Origin: Nocardioides flavescens
Lineage (GTDB): Bacteria; Actinomycetota; Actinomycetes; Propionibacteriales; Nocardioidaceae
Direction of reading: 5' to 3'
Length of the DNA stretch: 64,000 nt
NCBI RefSeq assembly: GCF_009823805.1
Contig: NZ_WUEK01000004.1
Location: 310,001 to 374,000, forward strand
The position numbers and the translations under genes were made by a program. The notes under the pieces were generated by a model. It made no database searches, was not told the DNA's origin, and worked only from the letters and a program-made list of their open reading frames with translations. The first letter of the stretch is position 1. Every line of letters begins with the position of its first letter. Shown one piece after another: positions 54,243 through 62,375 of this stretch.

Positions 54243-54803
54243 GTGGCTTCCCAGGTCTGGCTCGTCCGGCACGGTGAGACCGAGTGGTCGGCGAGCGGTC
54301 GGCACACCTCGACCAGCGACATCCCGCTGACCGAGGCCGGCGAGGCCGCCGCCCGCGAGCTCGCGCCGCGGCTGGCCGCCGAGTCGTTCTCCCTCGTCCT
54401 GTGCTCACCTCGCGTGCGCGCGCGGCGCACGGCCGAGCTCGCCGGCTTCGCGGGTCCGGAGATCGACGACGACCTCGTCGAGTGGGACTACGGCGACTAC
54501 GAGGGCATCACGACCGACGAGATCCGCGAGAGCGTCCCGGACTGGACGGTGTGGACGCACCCCTCGCCCGGCGGCGAGAGCGCCGAGCAGGTCTCGGCCC
54601 GCCTCGACCGGGTGGTCGCGCGCTGCCACGACGCCGACGGCGACGTCCTCCTGGTCGCGCACGGACACTGCCTGCGCGCCCTCACCGCCCGGTGGCTGGA
54701 GCTGCCGGTGACCGACGGGCGCCACTTCCGCCTCGACACCGGGCGGGTCTCGGTGCTCGGCTTCGAGAGGGAGACGCCCGTGGTGCTGAGGTGGAACTCG
54801 TGA
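54243..54803 (+). CDS. Histidine phosphatase family protein
   Basis: 186 residues. Catalytic RHGE loop (VWLVRHGETEWS) near residue 9, TSDIPLTEAGEAAA, CSPRVRARRTAE, EWDYGDYEG and second His in LLVAHGHCLRALT. Phosphoglycerate mutase-like; the Rv3214 protein in the same gene neighbourhood is a phosphatase. GTG 6 bases after TAACCT (leaderless). The stop overlaps the DUF6758 GTG (GTGA). Confidence 0.93.
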   Translation: MASQVWLVRHGETEWSASGRHTSTSDIPLTEAGEAAARELAPRLAAESFSLVLCSPRVRARRTAELAGFAGPEIDDDLVEWDYGDYEGITTDEIRESVPDWTVWTHPSPGGESAEQVSARLDRVVARCHDADGDVLLVAHGHCLRALTARWLELPVTDGRHFRLDTGRVSVLGFERETPVVLRWNS

Positions 54804-55447
54804 GCCGCCCCGAGCGGCTCGAGGTCGGCTGCCCCCGCTGCCCGACCCCGGTCGGCGAGGTCGGCGACGGGCGCTGGTCGTGCCCCGACCACGGCGTCGT
54901 CCCGCCGCTGTGGCGGCCCCGGGAGGCGTCGTACGACGCGTTCGTCGAGCACCTCGGAGCGACCCCGCTGTTCCCGACGTACCTGCCCTGGCCGATGAGC
55001 CCGGGCTGGCGGGTCACCGACTTCGCCGCGGTCGGCACGGTCGGCGACGGCCGCGCCGCGATGACCTGCGTCTCCGGCACCAGCGCGCTCGACGGTCCGG
55101 TCGACGTGCTGGTCGTGCACGAGGAGCCCGGCACCGGCCTCGGTGCGCGCATCGCCGGCACCACCGCCGACGACCCCGGCGTCGAGCTGGGGGAGGGGCC
55201 CGCCACCGTGCGGGTGCGCATCGACTCGCAGAGCGTGCCTCTGTGGCCGGTCTCGACGAGCGCGAGCACGGGGGAGTGGGACCGCTCGGTCGTCGCCGGC
55301 GAGGCCCACGGCCGCTGGCTCTGGCTGGTGCTGCGGCCGGCCTCGGCGATGCTGCTGCTGCGCGACGAGTGGATCCTGCGCGACGTCTCGGGCCTCGGCC
55401 CGCCGCTGGTCGAGCTGCCCTTCGGGGGTCCGGCCCCCGCCTGGTGA
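54800..55447 (+). CDS. DUF6758 family protein
   Basis: 215 residues. N-terminal zinc ribbon (GCPRCPTPVGEVGDGRWSCPDHG: Cys-X2-Cys and Cys-X2-His), then a conserved TYLPWPMSPGWRVTDFAAVG stretch and a beta-rich end. Function unknown. GTG overlaps the phosphatase stop by four bases, so it is coupled to that phosphatase. Often next to PHP and ParA-like genes in actinobacteria. Confidence 0.85.
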   Translation: MSRPERLEVGCPRCPTPVGEVGDGRWSCPDHGVVPPLWRPREASYDAFVEHLGATPLFPTYLPWPMSPGWRVTDFAAVGTVGDGRAAMTCVSGTSALDGPVDVLVVHEEPGTGLGARIAGTTADDPGVELGEGPATVRVRIDSQSVPLWPVSTSASTGEWDRSVVAGEAHGRWLWLVLRPASAMLLLRDEWILRDVSGLGPPLVELPFGGPAPAW

Positions 55448-55459
55448 GCCATCGCCGGC

Positions 55460-55547
55460 GGTGGTCGAGGAGGTCCGCCAGGACCGTCTCGAAACCACCC
55501 GACCGTCGGGTGGTTTCGAGACAGGACTTCGTCCTTCCTCAACCACC
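55460..55547. repeat. Hairpin repeat pair, locus 5
   Basis: Copies at 55460-55499 (apical stem GGTCC/GGACC) and inverted at 55509-55547 (apical AGGAC/GTCCT). Between DUF6758 and PHP genes, both rightward; the PHP promoter begins only 25 bases after it. Confidence 0.88.
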
Positions 55548-55585
55548 GGAGCAGCTGGTCGGTGCCGGACCCTAGGCTGCTGACC

Positions 55586-56476
55586 GTGCGCATCGACCTC
55601 CACACCCACACCCGGGTGAGCGACGGCACGCAGACGCCGACCGAGCTGGTCGAGGCTGCCGTCGCGTCGGGGCTCGACGTGCTGGGGCTGACCGACCACG
55701 ACAGCGCCGGCGGCTGGGCCGAGGCGGAGCGGGCGGCGAGCCAGGCCGGGCTGACGCTCGTGCGCGGCATGGAGGTCAGCACCCGCCACACCAGCTCGTG
55801 GGGCAGCCGGGGCGTGCACCTGCTCGCCTACCTCCCCGACCCGACGTACGCCCCGCTCGACGCGCACCTGCAGCGCATCCTCGACGGGCGCAGCAGCCGG
55901 GTCCCGGCGATGCTCGAGCGGCTGCGCGGGCTCGGGATCGCCATCGACATCGCCGACGTGCGCCGCGCCAGCGACGGCACGGCCGCGACCGGGCGCCCCC
56001 ACGTCGCCGACGCGCTCGTCGCCCTCGGGGTCTCGGGGGACCGCACCGAGGCGTTCGACCGCTACCTCAAGCCCGGCCGCCCGGCCTACGTCGAGCGCTA
56101 CGCCGCCTCGCTCGTCGACACGATCCGTCTGGTCCGCGAGGCGGGCGGGGTGAGCGTGCTCGCCCACCCGTGGGGCCGCTACCCGTCCGAGAGCCTCGAC
56201 CGGGGCTCGATCGCCGAGCTGGTCGAACTCGGGCTGGTGGGCCTCGAGGTCGACCACCAGGACCACCCGCCGGCCCAGCGGGAGCGGCTGCGCGCCATCG
56301 CCCGCGACCTGGACCTCGTCGTGACCGGCTCCAGCGACCACCACGGCACCGGCAAGCGCGACCACGAGCTCGGGGTCAACACCACGGCGCCGGAGGAGTA
56401 CGAGCGCCTCGTCGAGCTGGCGGCCCGCTCCGCGGCGGAGTCCGGGCGCCCGGCTCCCGAGGTGCTCGCGCCCTGA
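55586..56476 (+). CDS. PHP-domain phosphoesterase
   Basis: 296 residues. Metal motifs of PHP: DLHTHTRVSDG near the start, GLTDHDSAGGW, GMEVSTRH, VLAHPWGRY and SGSSDHHG (T-G-S-S-D-H-H). Probably a 5'-3' exonuclease or nucleoside 3',5'-bisphosphatase like RnaAM/YciV. GTG 55586 is 7 bases after TAGGCT (leaderless), which also places the conserved RIDLHTHT at the N-terminus. The stop touches that of the SDR gene (no gap). Confidence 0.92.
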   Translation: MRIDLHTHTRVSDGTQTPTELVEAAVASGLDVLGLTDHDSAGGWAEAERAASQAGLTLVRGMEVSTRHTSSWGSRGVHLLAYLPDPTYAPLDAHLQRILDGRSSRVPAMLERLRGLGIAIDIADVRRASDGTAATGRPHVADALVALGVSGDRTEAFDRYLKPGRPAYVERYAASLVDTIRLVREAGGVSVLAHPWGRYPSESLDRGSIAELVELGLVGLEVDHQDHPPAQRERLRAIARDLDLVVTGSSDHHGTGKRDHELGVNTTAPEEYERLVELAARSAAESGRPAPEVLAP

Positions 56477-57235
56477 CTACCTGCGCCCGAGCGACTGCAG
56501 CCGGATCAGCAGCGAGGTCGGCACCAGGCGCGAGACCGTAGCGATCGCCTTGTACTGCAGGGACGGCACCGACAGCACCGCCCCGCGCTCGAAGTCGGCG
56601 AGGGCGTCGGCCACGAGACGATCGGCCTCGAGCCACATGAACTCCGGGGCCGAGTCGGCCTGCACGCCCATCCGCTCGTGGAACTCCGTGCGCACGAAGC
56701 CGGGGCACAGCGCCATCAGTCGGACGCCGCGGTCGGCGTACTCGTGGGCGGCCCACTCGGTGAAGCTGGTGACCCACGCCTTGGCCGCGCCGTAGGTGCC
56801 GCGGGGCAGGAACGCCGCCACGCTGGAGACGTTGATGACCCCGCCGGAGCCGCGCTCGACCATGGGGCCGAGTGCGGCGTGGCTGAGCCGCAGCACCGCG
56901 ACGGTGAGGACCTCGAGCATCGCCGTCTCCTCGTCGGCGGAGTTGTCGAGGAAGCGGCCCTTGAGGCCGAAGCCGGCGTTGTTGACCAGCAGCTCCACCG
57001 GGCGCGCGTCCTCCGCGAGCCGCTGCTCCACCCGCGCCAGGTCGTCGCGGTCGGTCAGGTCGGCGACGAGCACCTCGACCTCGACGCCGTGGGTGGCCCG
57101 CAGCCGGGCCGCGAGCGCCTCGAGCCGGGCGCTGTCGCGGGCGACCAGGACGAGGTCGTCGCCCCGGGCGGCGAGCTGCTCGGCGAAGGCGAGGCCGATG
57201 CCGGCGGTGGGACCTGTGACGAGGGAGGTGGCCAT
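56477..57235 (-). CDS. Short-chain dehydrogenase/reductase
   Basis: 252 residues, classical SDR. TGPTAGIGLAFAEQLA (cofactor), NNAGFG, catalytic Ser in VSSVAAFLP and YGAAKAW (Tyr-x3-Lys). The P near the glycine loop (GPTAGIG instead of GASSGIG) is uncommon but known. Substrate unknown. ATG 6 bases after CACAAT on this strand (leaderless). Divergent from the ParA-like gene with a 55-base gap. Confidence 0.91.
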   Translation of the reverse strand: MATSLVTGPTAGIGLAFAEQLAARGDDLVLVARDSARLEALAARLRATHGVEVEVLVADLTDRDDLARVEQRLAEDARPVELLVNNAGFGLKGRFLDNSADEETAMLEVLTVAVLRLSHAALGPMVERGSGGVINVSSVAAFLPRGTYGAAKAWVTSFTEWAAHEYADRGVRLMALCPGFVRTEFHERMGVQADSAPEFMWLEADRLVADALADFERGAVLSVPSLQYKAIATVSRLVPTSLLIRLQSLGRR

Positions 57236-57290
57236 GACCCGATTGTGTCGTCCCCGTGGCTGGGCGCCGCGTCGGGCATGATGGGCCCCG

Positions 57291-58070
57291 ATGACCACGA
57301 CCCTCGCGATCGCCAACCAGAAGGGCGGCGTCGCCAAGACGACCACGGTGGCCTCCCTGGGTGCGGCCCTGGCCGAGCTGGGCCACCGCGTGCTGCTCGT
57401 CGACCTCGATCCGCAGGCGTGCCTGACCTTCTCCCTCGGCATCGACCCCGAGGACCTCGAGCTGTCCGTGCACCAGGTGCTGACCCGCGGTCTGGCGCCG
57501 TCCGAGGCCATGGTGACCACAGAGGACGGCATGGACCTGCTGCCGGCCACGATCGAGCTGGCGCGCGCGGAGGCCGACCTCCTGATGCGCACCGGGCGCG
57601 AGCAGGTGCTGCGCGGGGTGCTCGAGGACCTCGACACCGACTACGACTGGGTGCTGCTCGACTGCCCGCCCTCGCTCGGCGTGCTCACGGTCGCCGCCCT
57701 CACCGCCGCCGACGGCGTGCTCATCCCGCTGCAGTGCGAGACCCTGTCGCACCGCGGGGTCGGGCAGCTGCTCGACACCGTCCACGACGTGCGCCGCTTC
57801 ACCAACCGCGGGCTCGAGGTGTGGGGCGTGCTGCCGACGCTCTACGACGGGCGCACCAACCACGCGCGCACCGTCCTCGAGACGACCTCGGACACCTACG
57901 ACCTGCAGGTCGTCGAGCCGCCGATCCCGAAGACGATCAAGTTCGCCGAGGCGCCGGCCGCCGGGCGCTCGATCCTGGCGACCAACCGCGGCAACAAGGG
58001 TGCCCAGGCCTACCGCGAGGTCGCCGTCGGCCTCGCCGCCCGTGCAGGCCGGGCCGCCCAGGGCGCATGA
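57291..58070 (+). CDS. ParA-like ATPase without ParB partner
   Basis: 259 residues. Deviant Walker A KGGVAKTTT near 12-20, DLDPQACLTFSLG, DYDWVLLDCPPSLG and IPLQCETLSHRGVGQLL. Rv3213c-like; no parB follows, so it is not the chromosomal partition ATPase but a relative that may place a cell-pole or wall machine. ATG 8 bases after CATGAT. The stop overlaps the ATG of the L,D-transpeptidase gene by four bases (ATGA), an interesting link to wall growth. Confidence 0.93.
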   Translation: MTTTLAIANQKGGVAKTTTVASLGAALAELGHRVLLVDLDPQACLTFSLGIDPEDLELSVHQVLTRGLAPSEAMVTTEDGMDLLPATIELARAEADLLMRTGREQVLRGVLEDLDTDYDWVLLDCPPSLGVLTVAALTAADGVLIPLQCETLSHRGVGQLLDTVHDVRRFTNRGLEVWGVLPTLYDGRTNHARTVLETTSDTYDLQVVEPPIPKTIKFAEAPAAGRSILATNRGNKGAQAYREVAVGLAARAGRAAQGA

Positions 58071-58756
58071 GCCGCCACCGCGCCGCCGCCTCCCGGCCCC
58101 TGTACGGCCGGATGGCGGTGCTCGGGACCTCGGCGAGCGTGACCGCGATCGCCGTCCTCGGCAGCCTCGGCGTGCTCCCGTCGGTGGCCACCGGGTCGTC
58201 GGAGGACGAGGACACCGACCGTGTCACCACCGTCGCCGGGGTGCCCACCTCGACGCCGTCCGCCGCCGCGCCGCCCGAGCCGGGCGTGGAGCAGGAGCTG
58301 GTGCAGGAGCTGGACGCCGTCGTCGAGCAGGCCGCGCCGAGCGGACCGCCGCCGGTGCCGGCGGGCTCCGGGGAGGGGCGCCGCGTGGTCTTCGACCAGA
58401 GCGACCAGCGGGTCTGGCTGGTGCGCGACGACGAGACCGTCGCCCGCACCTACCTCGTCTCGGGCAGCCTCACCGACAACCTGAGGCCCGGCACCTTCGA
58501 GGTGTTCTCCCGCTCTGCCCACGCCACGGGCATCGAGGACTCGGGCACGATGCGCTACTTCGTGCGGTTCACGCACGGCACGGGCGGCTCGGCCATCGGC
58601 TTCCACGACATCCCCGTCGACGACGGCGCCCAGGTGCAGACGACCGCCCAGCTCGGCACCCCGCAGTCGCACGGCTGCATCCGCCAGGCCCGCAAGGACG
58701 CCCTGGCCATGTGGGGCTTCGCCCCCGTCGGCACCCGGGTCGACGTCGTCGCCTGA
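58067..58756 (+). CDS. L,D-transpeptidase (YkuD domain)
   Basis: 229 residues. N-terminal anchor (VLGTSASVTAIAVLGSLGVL), Pro/Glu linker with many acidic residues, YkuD domain: VVFDQSDQRVWLVRDDE, GFHDIP and the catalytic SHGCIR. Makes 3-3 peptidoglycan crosslinks or anchors proteins. Two His and one Cys catalytic residues are present. Coupled to the ParA-like gene by an ATGA overlap. Confidence 0.92.
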   Translation: MSRHRAAASRPLYGRMAVLGTSASVTAIAVLGSLGVLPSVATGSSEDEDTDRVTTVAGVPTSTPSAAAPPEPGVEQELVQELDAVVEQAAPSGPPPVPAGSGEGRRVVFDQSDQRVWLVRDDETVARTYLVSGSLTDNLRPGTFEVFSRSAHATGIEDSGTMRYFVRFTHGTGGSAIGFHDIPVDDGAQVQTTAQLGTPQSHGCIRQARKDALAMWGFAPVGTRVDVVA

Positions 58757-58766
58757 GGGCGCCAAC

Positions 58767-58856
58767 GGTGGTTGAGGAAGGACGAAGTCCTGTCTCGAAA
58801 CCACCATCTGGTGAGGGTGGTTTCGAGACGGTCGCTAGCGCGACCTCCTCAACCAG
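58767..58856. repeat. Hairpin repeat pair, locus 6 (convergent genes)
   Basis: Copies at 58767-58805 (apical AGGAC/GTCCT) and inverted at 58816-58856 (apical GTCGC/GCGAC). Between the convergent L,D-transpeptidase and DEAD-box helicase genes. The right copy ends with AACCAGC, as at locus 3. Confidence 0.88.
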
Positions 58857-58870
58857 CGGCGAGACGCGAG

Positions 58871-60352
58871 TCAGGCGGAGGCGGGAGCCTGGCCGTCGGA
58901 GGACGAGCCGGCGTCCGCACCGCCACCCGAGCCCCCCGAACGACGGCGACGGCGGCGGCGGTTGCGCGAGGGGCCGCTGCCCTCGCCGGCCGGCTGGTCG
59001 CCGGTCTCCGACGCGGCCGGGGACTCGGTCTCCGACGGGCCGGTCTCACCGGTCTCGGCGGCGGAGCCGCTGCGGGTGCGCGTGCGGCTGCGGTTGCGCG
59101 GGGCCCGCTCGGACCGCTCGCCCCGGTCGCCGCGGTCCTCACGCGGAGCGCGCTCGGCCGGCTTCTCGGGCACGATGCGGCCCTTGGTGCCCGGGGCGAT
59201 GCCCTGGTCGTGGAAGAGGTGCTCGGAGGTCGAGTAGGTCTCGACGGGCTCGTCGAAGGGCAGGTCGAGCGCCTTGTTGATCATCTTCCAGCGGTGCAGG
59301 TCGGCCCAGTCGACGAAGGTGATCGCGATGCCCGAGGCGCCCGCGCGGCCGGTGCGGCCGATGCGGTGGACGTAGGTCTTGTCGTCCTCGGGGCAGGTGT
59401 AGTTGATGACGTGGGTGACGCCGCGCACGTCGATGCCGCGGGCCGCGACGTCGGTGCACACGAGCACCTGCAGCTTGTCCTCGCGGAACTTCGTCAGCGC
59501 CCGCTCGCGCGCCGCCTGCTGCATGTCCCCGTGCAGCGGGCTGGTCTTGAAGCCGCGCTCCTCGAGGTCGTCGGCCACGCGCTGGGCCTGACGCTTCGTG
59601 CGGGTGAAGACGATGATCTTGCCGGCGTCCTCGGCCTGCAGGACGCGGCCGATGATCTCGGTCTTGTCGAGGTCGTGGGCCTGGTAGATGAACTGCGCCG
59701 TGGCGGGCACGGTGGCGTTCTCGTAGGACGACTCCGCGCGGATGTTCATCGGGTGGCGCAGGTGGCGGCGGGCCAGGGCGACGATCGCCGAGGGCATCGT
59801 CGCCGAGAACAGCATCGTCTGGCGGGTCTCGGGGGTCTTCGAGAGCAGCTTCTCGACGTCGGGCAGGAAGCCGAGGTCGAGCATCTCGTCGGCCTCGTCG
59901 AGCACGACCGCGTGGACGTGCGAGAGGTCGAGGGCGCGCCGGTCGGCGAGGTCGATGAGGCGGCCGGGGGTGCCGACCACGATGTCGACGCCCTCGGCGA
60001 GCGCGTCGAGCTGGATGTCGTAGGACACCCCGCCGTAGATCGTCAGCACGCGCAGGCCGAGGTCGGCGCTGGCGAGGGTGAGGTCGCTGGAGACCTGCAG
60101 CGCGAGCTCGCGCGTCGGGGCGACGATCAGCGCCTGCGGCTTGCCCTGCGGGCGGTCGGCGTACGCCGGGTCGGTGGGCGCGATGCTGCGCTGCAGCACC
60201 GGGATGCCGAAGGCGAGGGTCTTGCCGGTGCCCGTGCGGGCCTGGCCGATGAGGTCGGTGCCCATCAGGGCGACCGAGAGGGTCATCTCCTGGATGGCGA
60301 AGGGGGTCGTGATGCCGGCGCGCTCGAGCGCGTCGCAGATGCCGGGGAGCAC
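58871..60352 (-). CDS. DEAD-box RNA helicase (RhlE type)
   Basis: 493 residues from the first usual start codon (GTG 60352). Q-motif region GITTPFAIQEMTL, Walker A ARTGTGKT, PTRELA, TPGR, DEAD (LDEADEML), SAT, and HRIGRTGRAG. The tail of about 100 residues is basic/Arg-rich (RNRSRTRTRSGS) for RNA binding. The family's aromatic residue (TFRELGVLP) is encoded just upstream, but no ATG, GTG or TTG is available there before the in-frame TGA at 60397-60395; CTG at 60376 would restore it. See findings. Likely remodels RNA or ribosomes in the cold. Confidence 0.92.
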   Translation of the reverse strand: MLPGICDALERAGITTPFAIQEMTLSVALMGTDLIGQARTGTGKTLAFGIPVLQRSIAPTDPAYADRPQGKPQALIVAPTRELALQVSSDLTLASADLGLRVLTIYGGVSYDIQLDALAEGVDIVVGTPGRLIDLADRRALDLSHVHAVVLDEADEMLDLGFLPDVEKLLSKTPETRQTMLFSATMPSAIVALARRHLRHPMNIRAESSYENATVPATAQFIYQAHDLDKTEIIGRVLQAEDAGKIIVFTRTKRQAQRVADDLEERGFKTSPLHGDMQQAARERALTKFREDKLQVLVCTDVAARGIDVRGVTHVINYTCPEDDKTYVHRIGRTGRAGASGIAITFVDWADLHRWKMINKALDLPFDEPVETYSTSEHLFHDQGIAPGTKGRIVPEKPAERAPREDRGDRGERSERAPRNRSRTRTRSGSAAETGETGPSETESPAASETGDQPAGEGSGPSRNRRRRRRRSGGSGGGADAGSSSDGQAPASA

Positions 60353-60541
60353 CCCGAGTTCGCGGAACGTGGTCAGGGTCTTGTCGCTTTCGTGTCAACG
60401 CCGGCCCGTCAGGGCCCGAACAGGGAGAGGAGTCAGTTCGGTGCGGCGGACTTCGCTGATCGACCTGCGCGTCTGCCGCGCACATACCGGGCCGTCTGTT
60501 GACGGCCTCTACCACCCTCATCGTATCGGTAGGGTGCCGAC

Positions 60542-61255
60542 GTGGCTGCATCTGTGCCGGACCCGACCGCCGAACCTGACCCGGCCTTCCCCGAGGACCC
60601 GCTCTACCGCGAGGCCGTCGTCGACCTCCTCGGCGCGATCGCGTACGGCGAGATCTCGGCCTTCGAGCGGCTGGCCGAGGACGCGTCGTCCGCCCCCAGC
60701 CTCGAGGACAAGGTGGCGCTCGCGACGATGGCGAGCGCGGAGTTCGGCAAGGTCGCGGCGCTGCACACCCGGATCGCGGAGCTGGGCTCCGACCCGTTCG
60801 GGGCGATGGCGCCGTTCCGCAGCGCCATCGACTCCTTCCACGCCCACACGGCACCCGCCGACTGGTACGAGAGCCTCATCAAGGCCTTCGTCGGCGACGG
60901 CCTCGCCGACGACTTCTACCGCGAGATCGCGGCCTACCTCGACGCCGACACGCGCGACCTGGTGCTGGCCTCGCTCGAGGAGGAGACCCACGCGGCGTTC
61001 GTCGTCGACCGGGTCCGCTCGGGCATCCGGGCCGACCCGCGCCTCGGCGGCCGGCTCGCCCTGTGGGGACGCCGGCTGATGGGGGAGGCGCTCACCCAGG
61101 CCCAGCGCGTCGCCGCCGAGCGCGACGCGCTGTCGTCGCTGCTCGCCGGCGGCGTCGACCGGCCCGGGCTCGACCTCGCCGCGATCGGGCGCATGTTCGC
61201 CCGGATCACCGAGCGGCACGCCGCCCGGATGGAGGAGCTGGGGCTCGACAGCTGA
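60542..61255 (+). CDS. Ferritin-like fold protein (MiaE-like)
   Basis: 237 residues, all helical. Helices with spaced Glu/His: AIAYGEISAFERLAEDA, MASAEFGKVAALHTRIAEL and ASLEEETHAAFVVDRVR resemble the diiron site of the tRNA-hydroxylase MiaE/ferritin-like family. Rv3210c-like, next to the helicase as in mycobacteria. GTG 6 bases after TAGGGT (leaderless). The upstream 190-base gap also carries a 7-bp hairpin GGCCGTC-TGTT-GACGGCC (60490-60507). Activity not shown. Confidence 0.87.
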   Translation: MAASVPDPTAEPDPAFPEDPLYREAVVDLLGAIAYGEISAFERLAEDASSAPSLEDKVALATMASAEFGKVAALHTRIAELGSDPFGAMAPFRSAIDSFHAHTAPADWYESLIKAFVGDGLADDFYREIAAYLDADTRDLVLASLEEETHAAFVVDRVRSGIRADPRLGGRLALWGRRLMGEALTQAQRVAAERDALSSLLAGGVDRPGLDLAAIGRMFARITERHAARMEELGLDS

Positions 61256-61271
61256 GCCGAGCCCCCGCTGG

Positions 61272-61496
61272 TCAGCTGCGGAAGCCGACGGTGCCGGGGG
61301 TGCCGCCACCGATCTCGACGTAGGCGAGCTTGGCGGTCGGGACCACGACGGTGCGGCCCTTGCTGTCGGTGAGGGTCAGCACGCCGTCGCTCGAGCCGAC
61401 GGCGTCGGCCACCAGCTTCTGGACGTCCTCGGCCGACTCGTTGACGTCGACGGTCAGCTCGCGCTGGACCTGCTGGACGCCGATCTTGACCTCCAC
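61272..61496 (-). CDS. DUF3107 protein
   Basis: 74 residues, very conserved small protein (Rv3208A-like): VEVKIGVQQVQRELTVDVNE, ELTVD..ESAEDVQKLV and LAYVEIGGG. Function unknown. The GTG at 61496 is chosen because AAGGAG lies upstream with five to six bases in between. It sits between the ferritin-like gene and the TetR gene on the minus strand. Confidence 0.9.
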   Translation of the reverse strand: MEVKIGVQQVQRELTVDVNESAEDVQKLVADAVGSSDGVLTLTDSKGRTVVVPTAKLAYVEIGGGTPGTVGFRS

Positions 61497-61563
61497 GGTC
61501 ACTCCTTCGTCTGGTTCATCTGGGTTGGTGCAGGGGGTGGTGCTCGGGACGGGAGAGGACGGC

Positions 61564-62202
61564 TCAGTCCGCGCGCGGGTAGCCGCGGATGCCGCGCCAG
61601 GCGAGGCCGCCGACGAGCGCTGCCGCGTCGGCGCGCTCGATGCCACCGGCCTCGGTGAGCCAGAACCGCGCGCTGACCTGCGCCATTCCCACGAGGGAGA
61701 CGGCGAGCAGGCGCGACTGCTCGTCGGTCAGGCCGGTGTCCTCGTGGATGACCTCGGCGACCAGGGCCGCGGTCTCGCTGGTCACCCGCTCGACCTGCTC
61801 GCGCACGGCCGGCTCGTTGGTCAGGTCGGACTCGAAGACCAGGCGGAAGGCGCCGCTGTCGCTGCTGACGTAGTCGTAGAAGACGGCCATCGTGGCCTCG
61901 ACCCGCTGGCGGTTGTCCTGGGTGGACTCCAGGGCCTTGCGGGTGCTGGCGATGATCGTGTCGCAGGAGGCGTCGAGCAGCGCGAGGTAGAGGTCGAGCT
62001 TGCCCGGGAAGTGCTGGTAGAGCACGGGCTTCGAGACCCCGGCGCGCTCGGCGATGTCGTCCATCGCGGCCGCGTGGTAGCCCTGGGCGGAGAAGACCTC
62101 GAGCGCCGAGGCGAGGAGCTGCGCGCGGCGTTCACGACGCGGCAGGCGACCGCCCCGCGGGCGCGCCGAGCCCACGCTCGTCTCGTACTGGCCGGTACTC
62201 AC
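61564..62202 (-). CDS. TetR/AcrR-family regulator
   Basis: 212 residues. N-terminal helix-turn-helix (ASALEVFSAQGYHAAAMDDIAERAGVSKPVLYQHFPGK split, residues 30-70), ligand domain with DASCDTIIASTRKALE and AFRLVFESDL. Rv3208-like; target and ligand unknown. GTG 6 bases after TAGGGT on this strand (leaderless). Divergent from moeZ; the shared gap has CCCGGT-CACC-ACCGGG, a possible operator. Confidence 0.9.
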   Translation of the reverse strand: MSTGQYETSVGSARPRGGRLPRRERRAQLLASALEVFSAQGYHAAAMDDIAERAGVSKPVLYQHFPGKLDLYLALLDASCDTIIASTRKALESTQDNRQRVEATMAVFYDYVSSDSGAFRLVFESDLTNEPAVREQVERVTSETAALVAEVIHEDTGLTDEQSRLLAVSLVGMAQVSARFWLTEAGGIERADAAALVGGLAWRGIRGYPRAD

Positions 62203-62375
62203 GCTCCGACCCTACAAGGCGCCGAGCACGGTGCGAGGTGCCCGGATGACGGGACGCGTCACCCCGGTCACCACCGGGTGGGGACGATGGAGGCGAGACC
62301 CGCGGGGAACACGTGACGCCTCCCGCGGTGTTGACCCCCGGAACACCCGAACGACCGTCCCACGAGGAGCACTCC

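Noticed and set aside
50431..54408. 1325-codon minus-strand open frame, and similar long antisense frames (for example 7522-10680 and 6455-8962)
   Set aside because: Pure shadows of GC-rich coding on the other strand: compositions are Arg/Ala/Gly/His-rich with no domains, and real families are encoded on the opposite strand.
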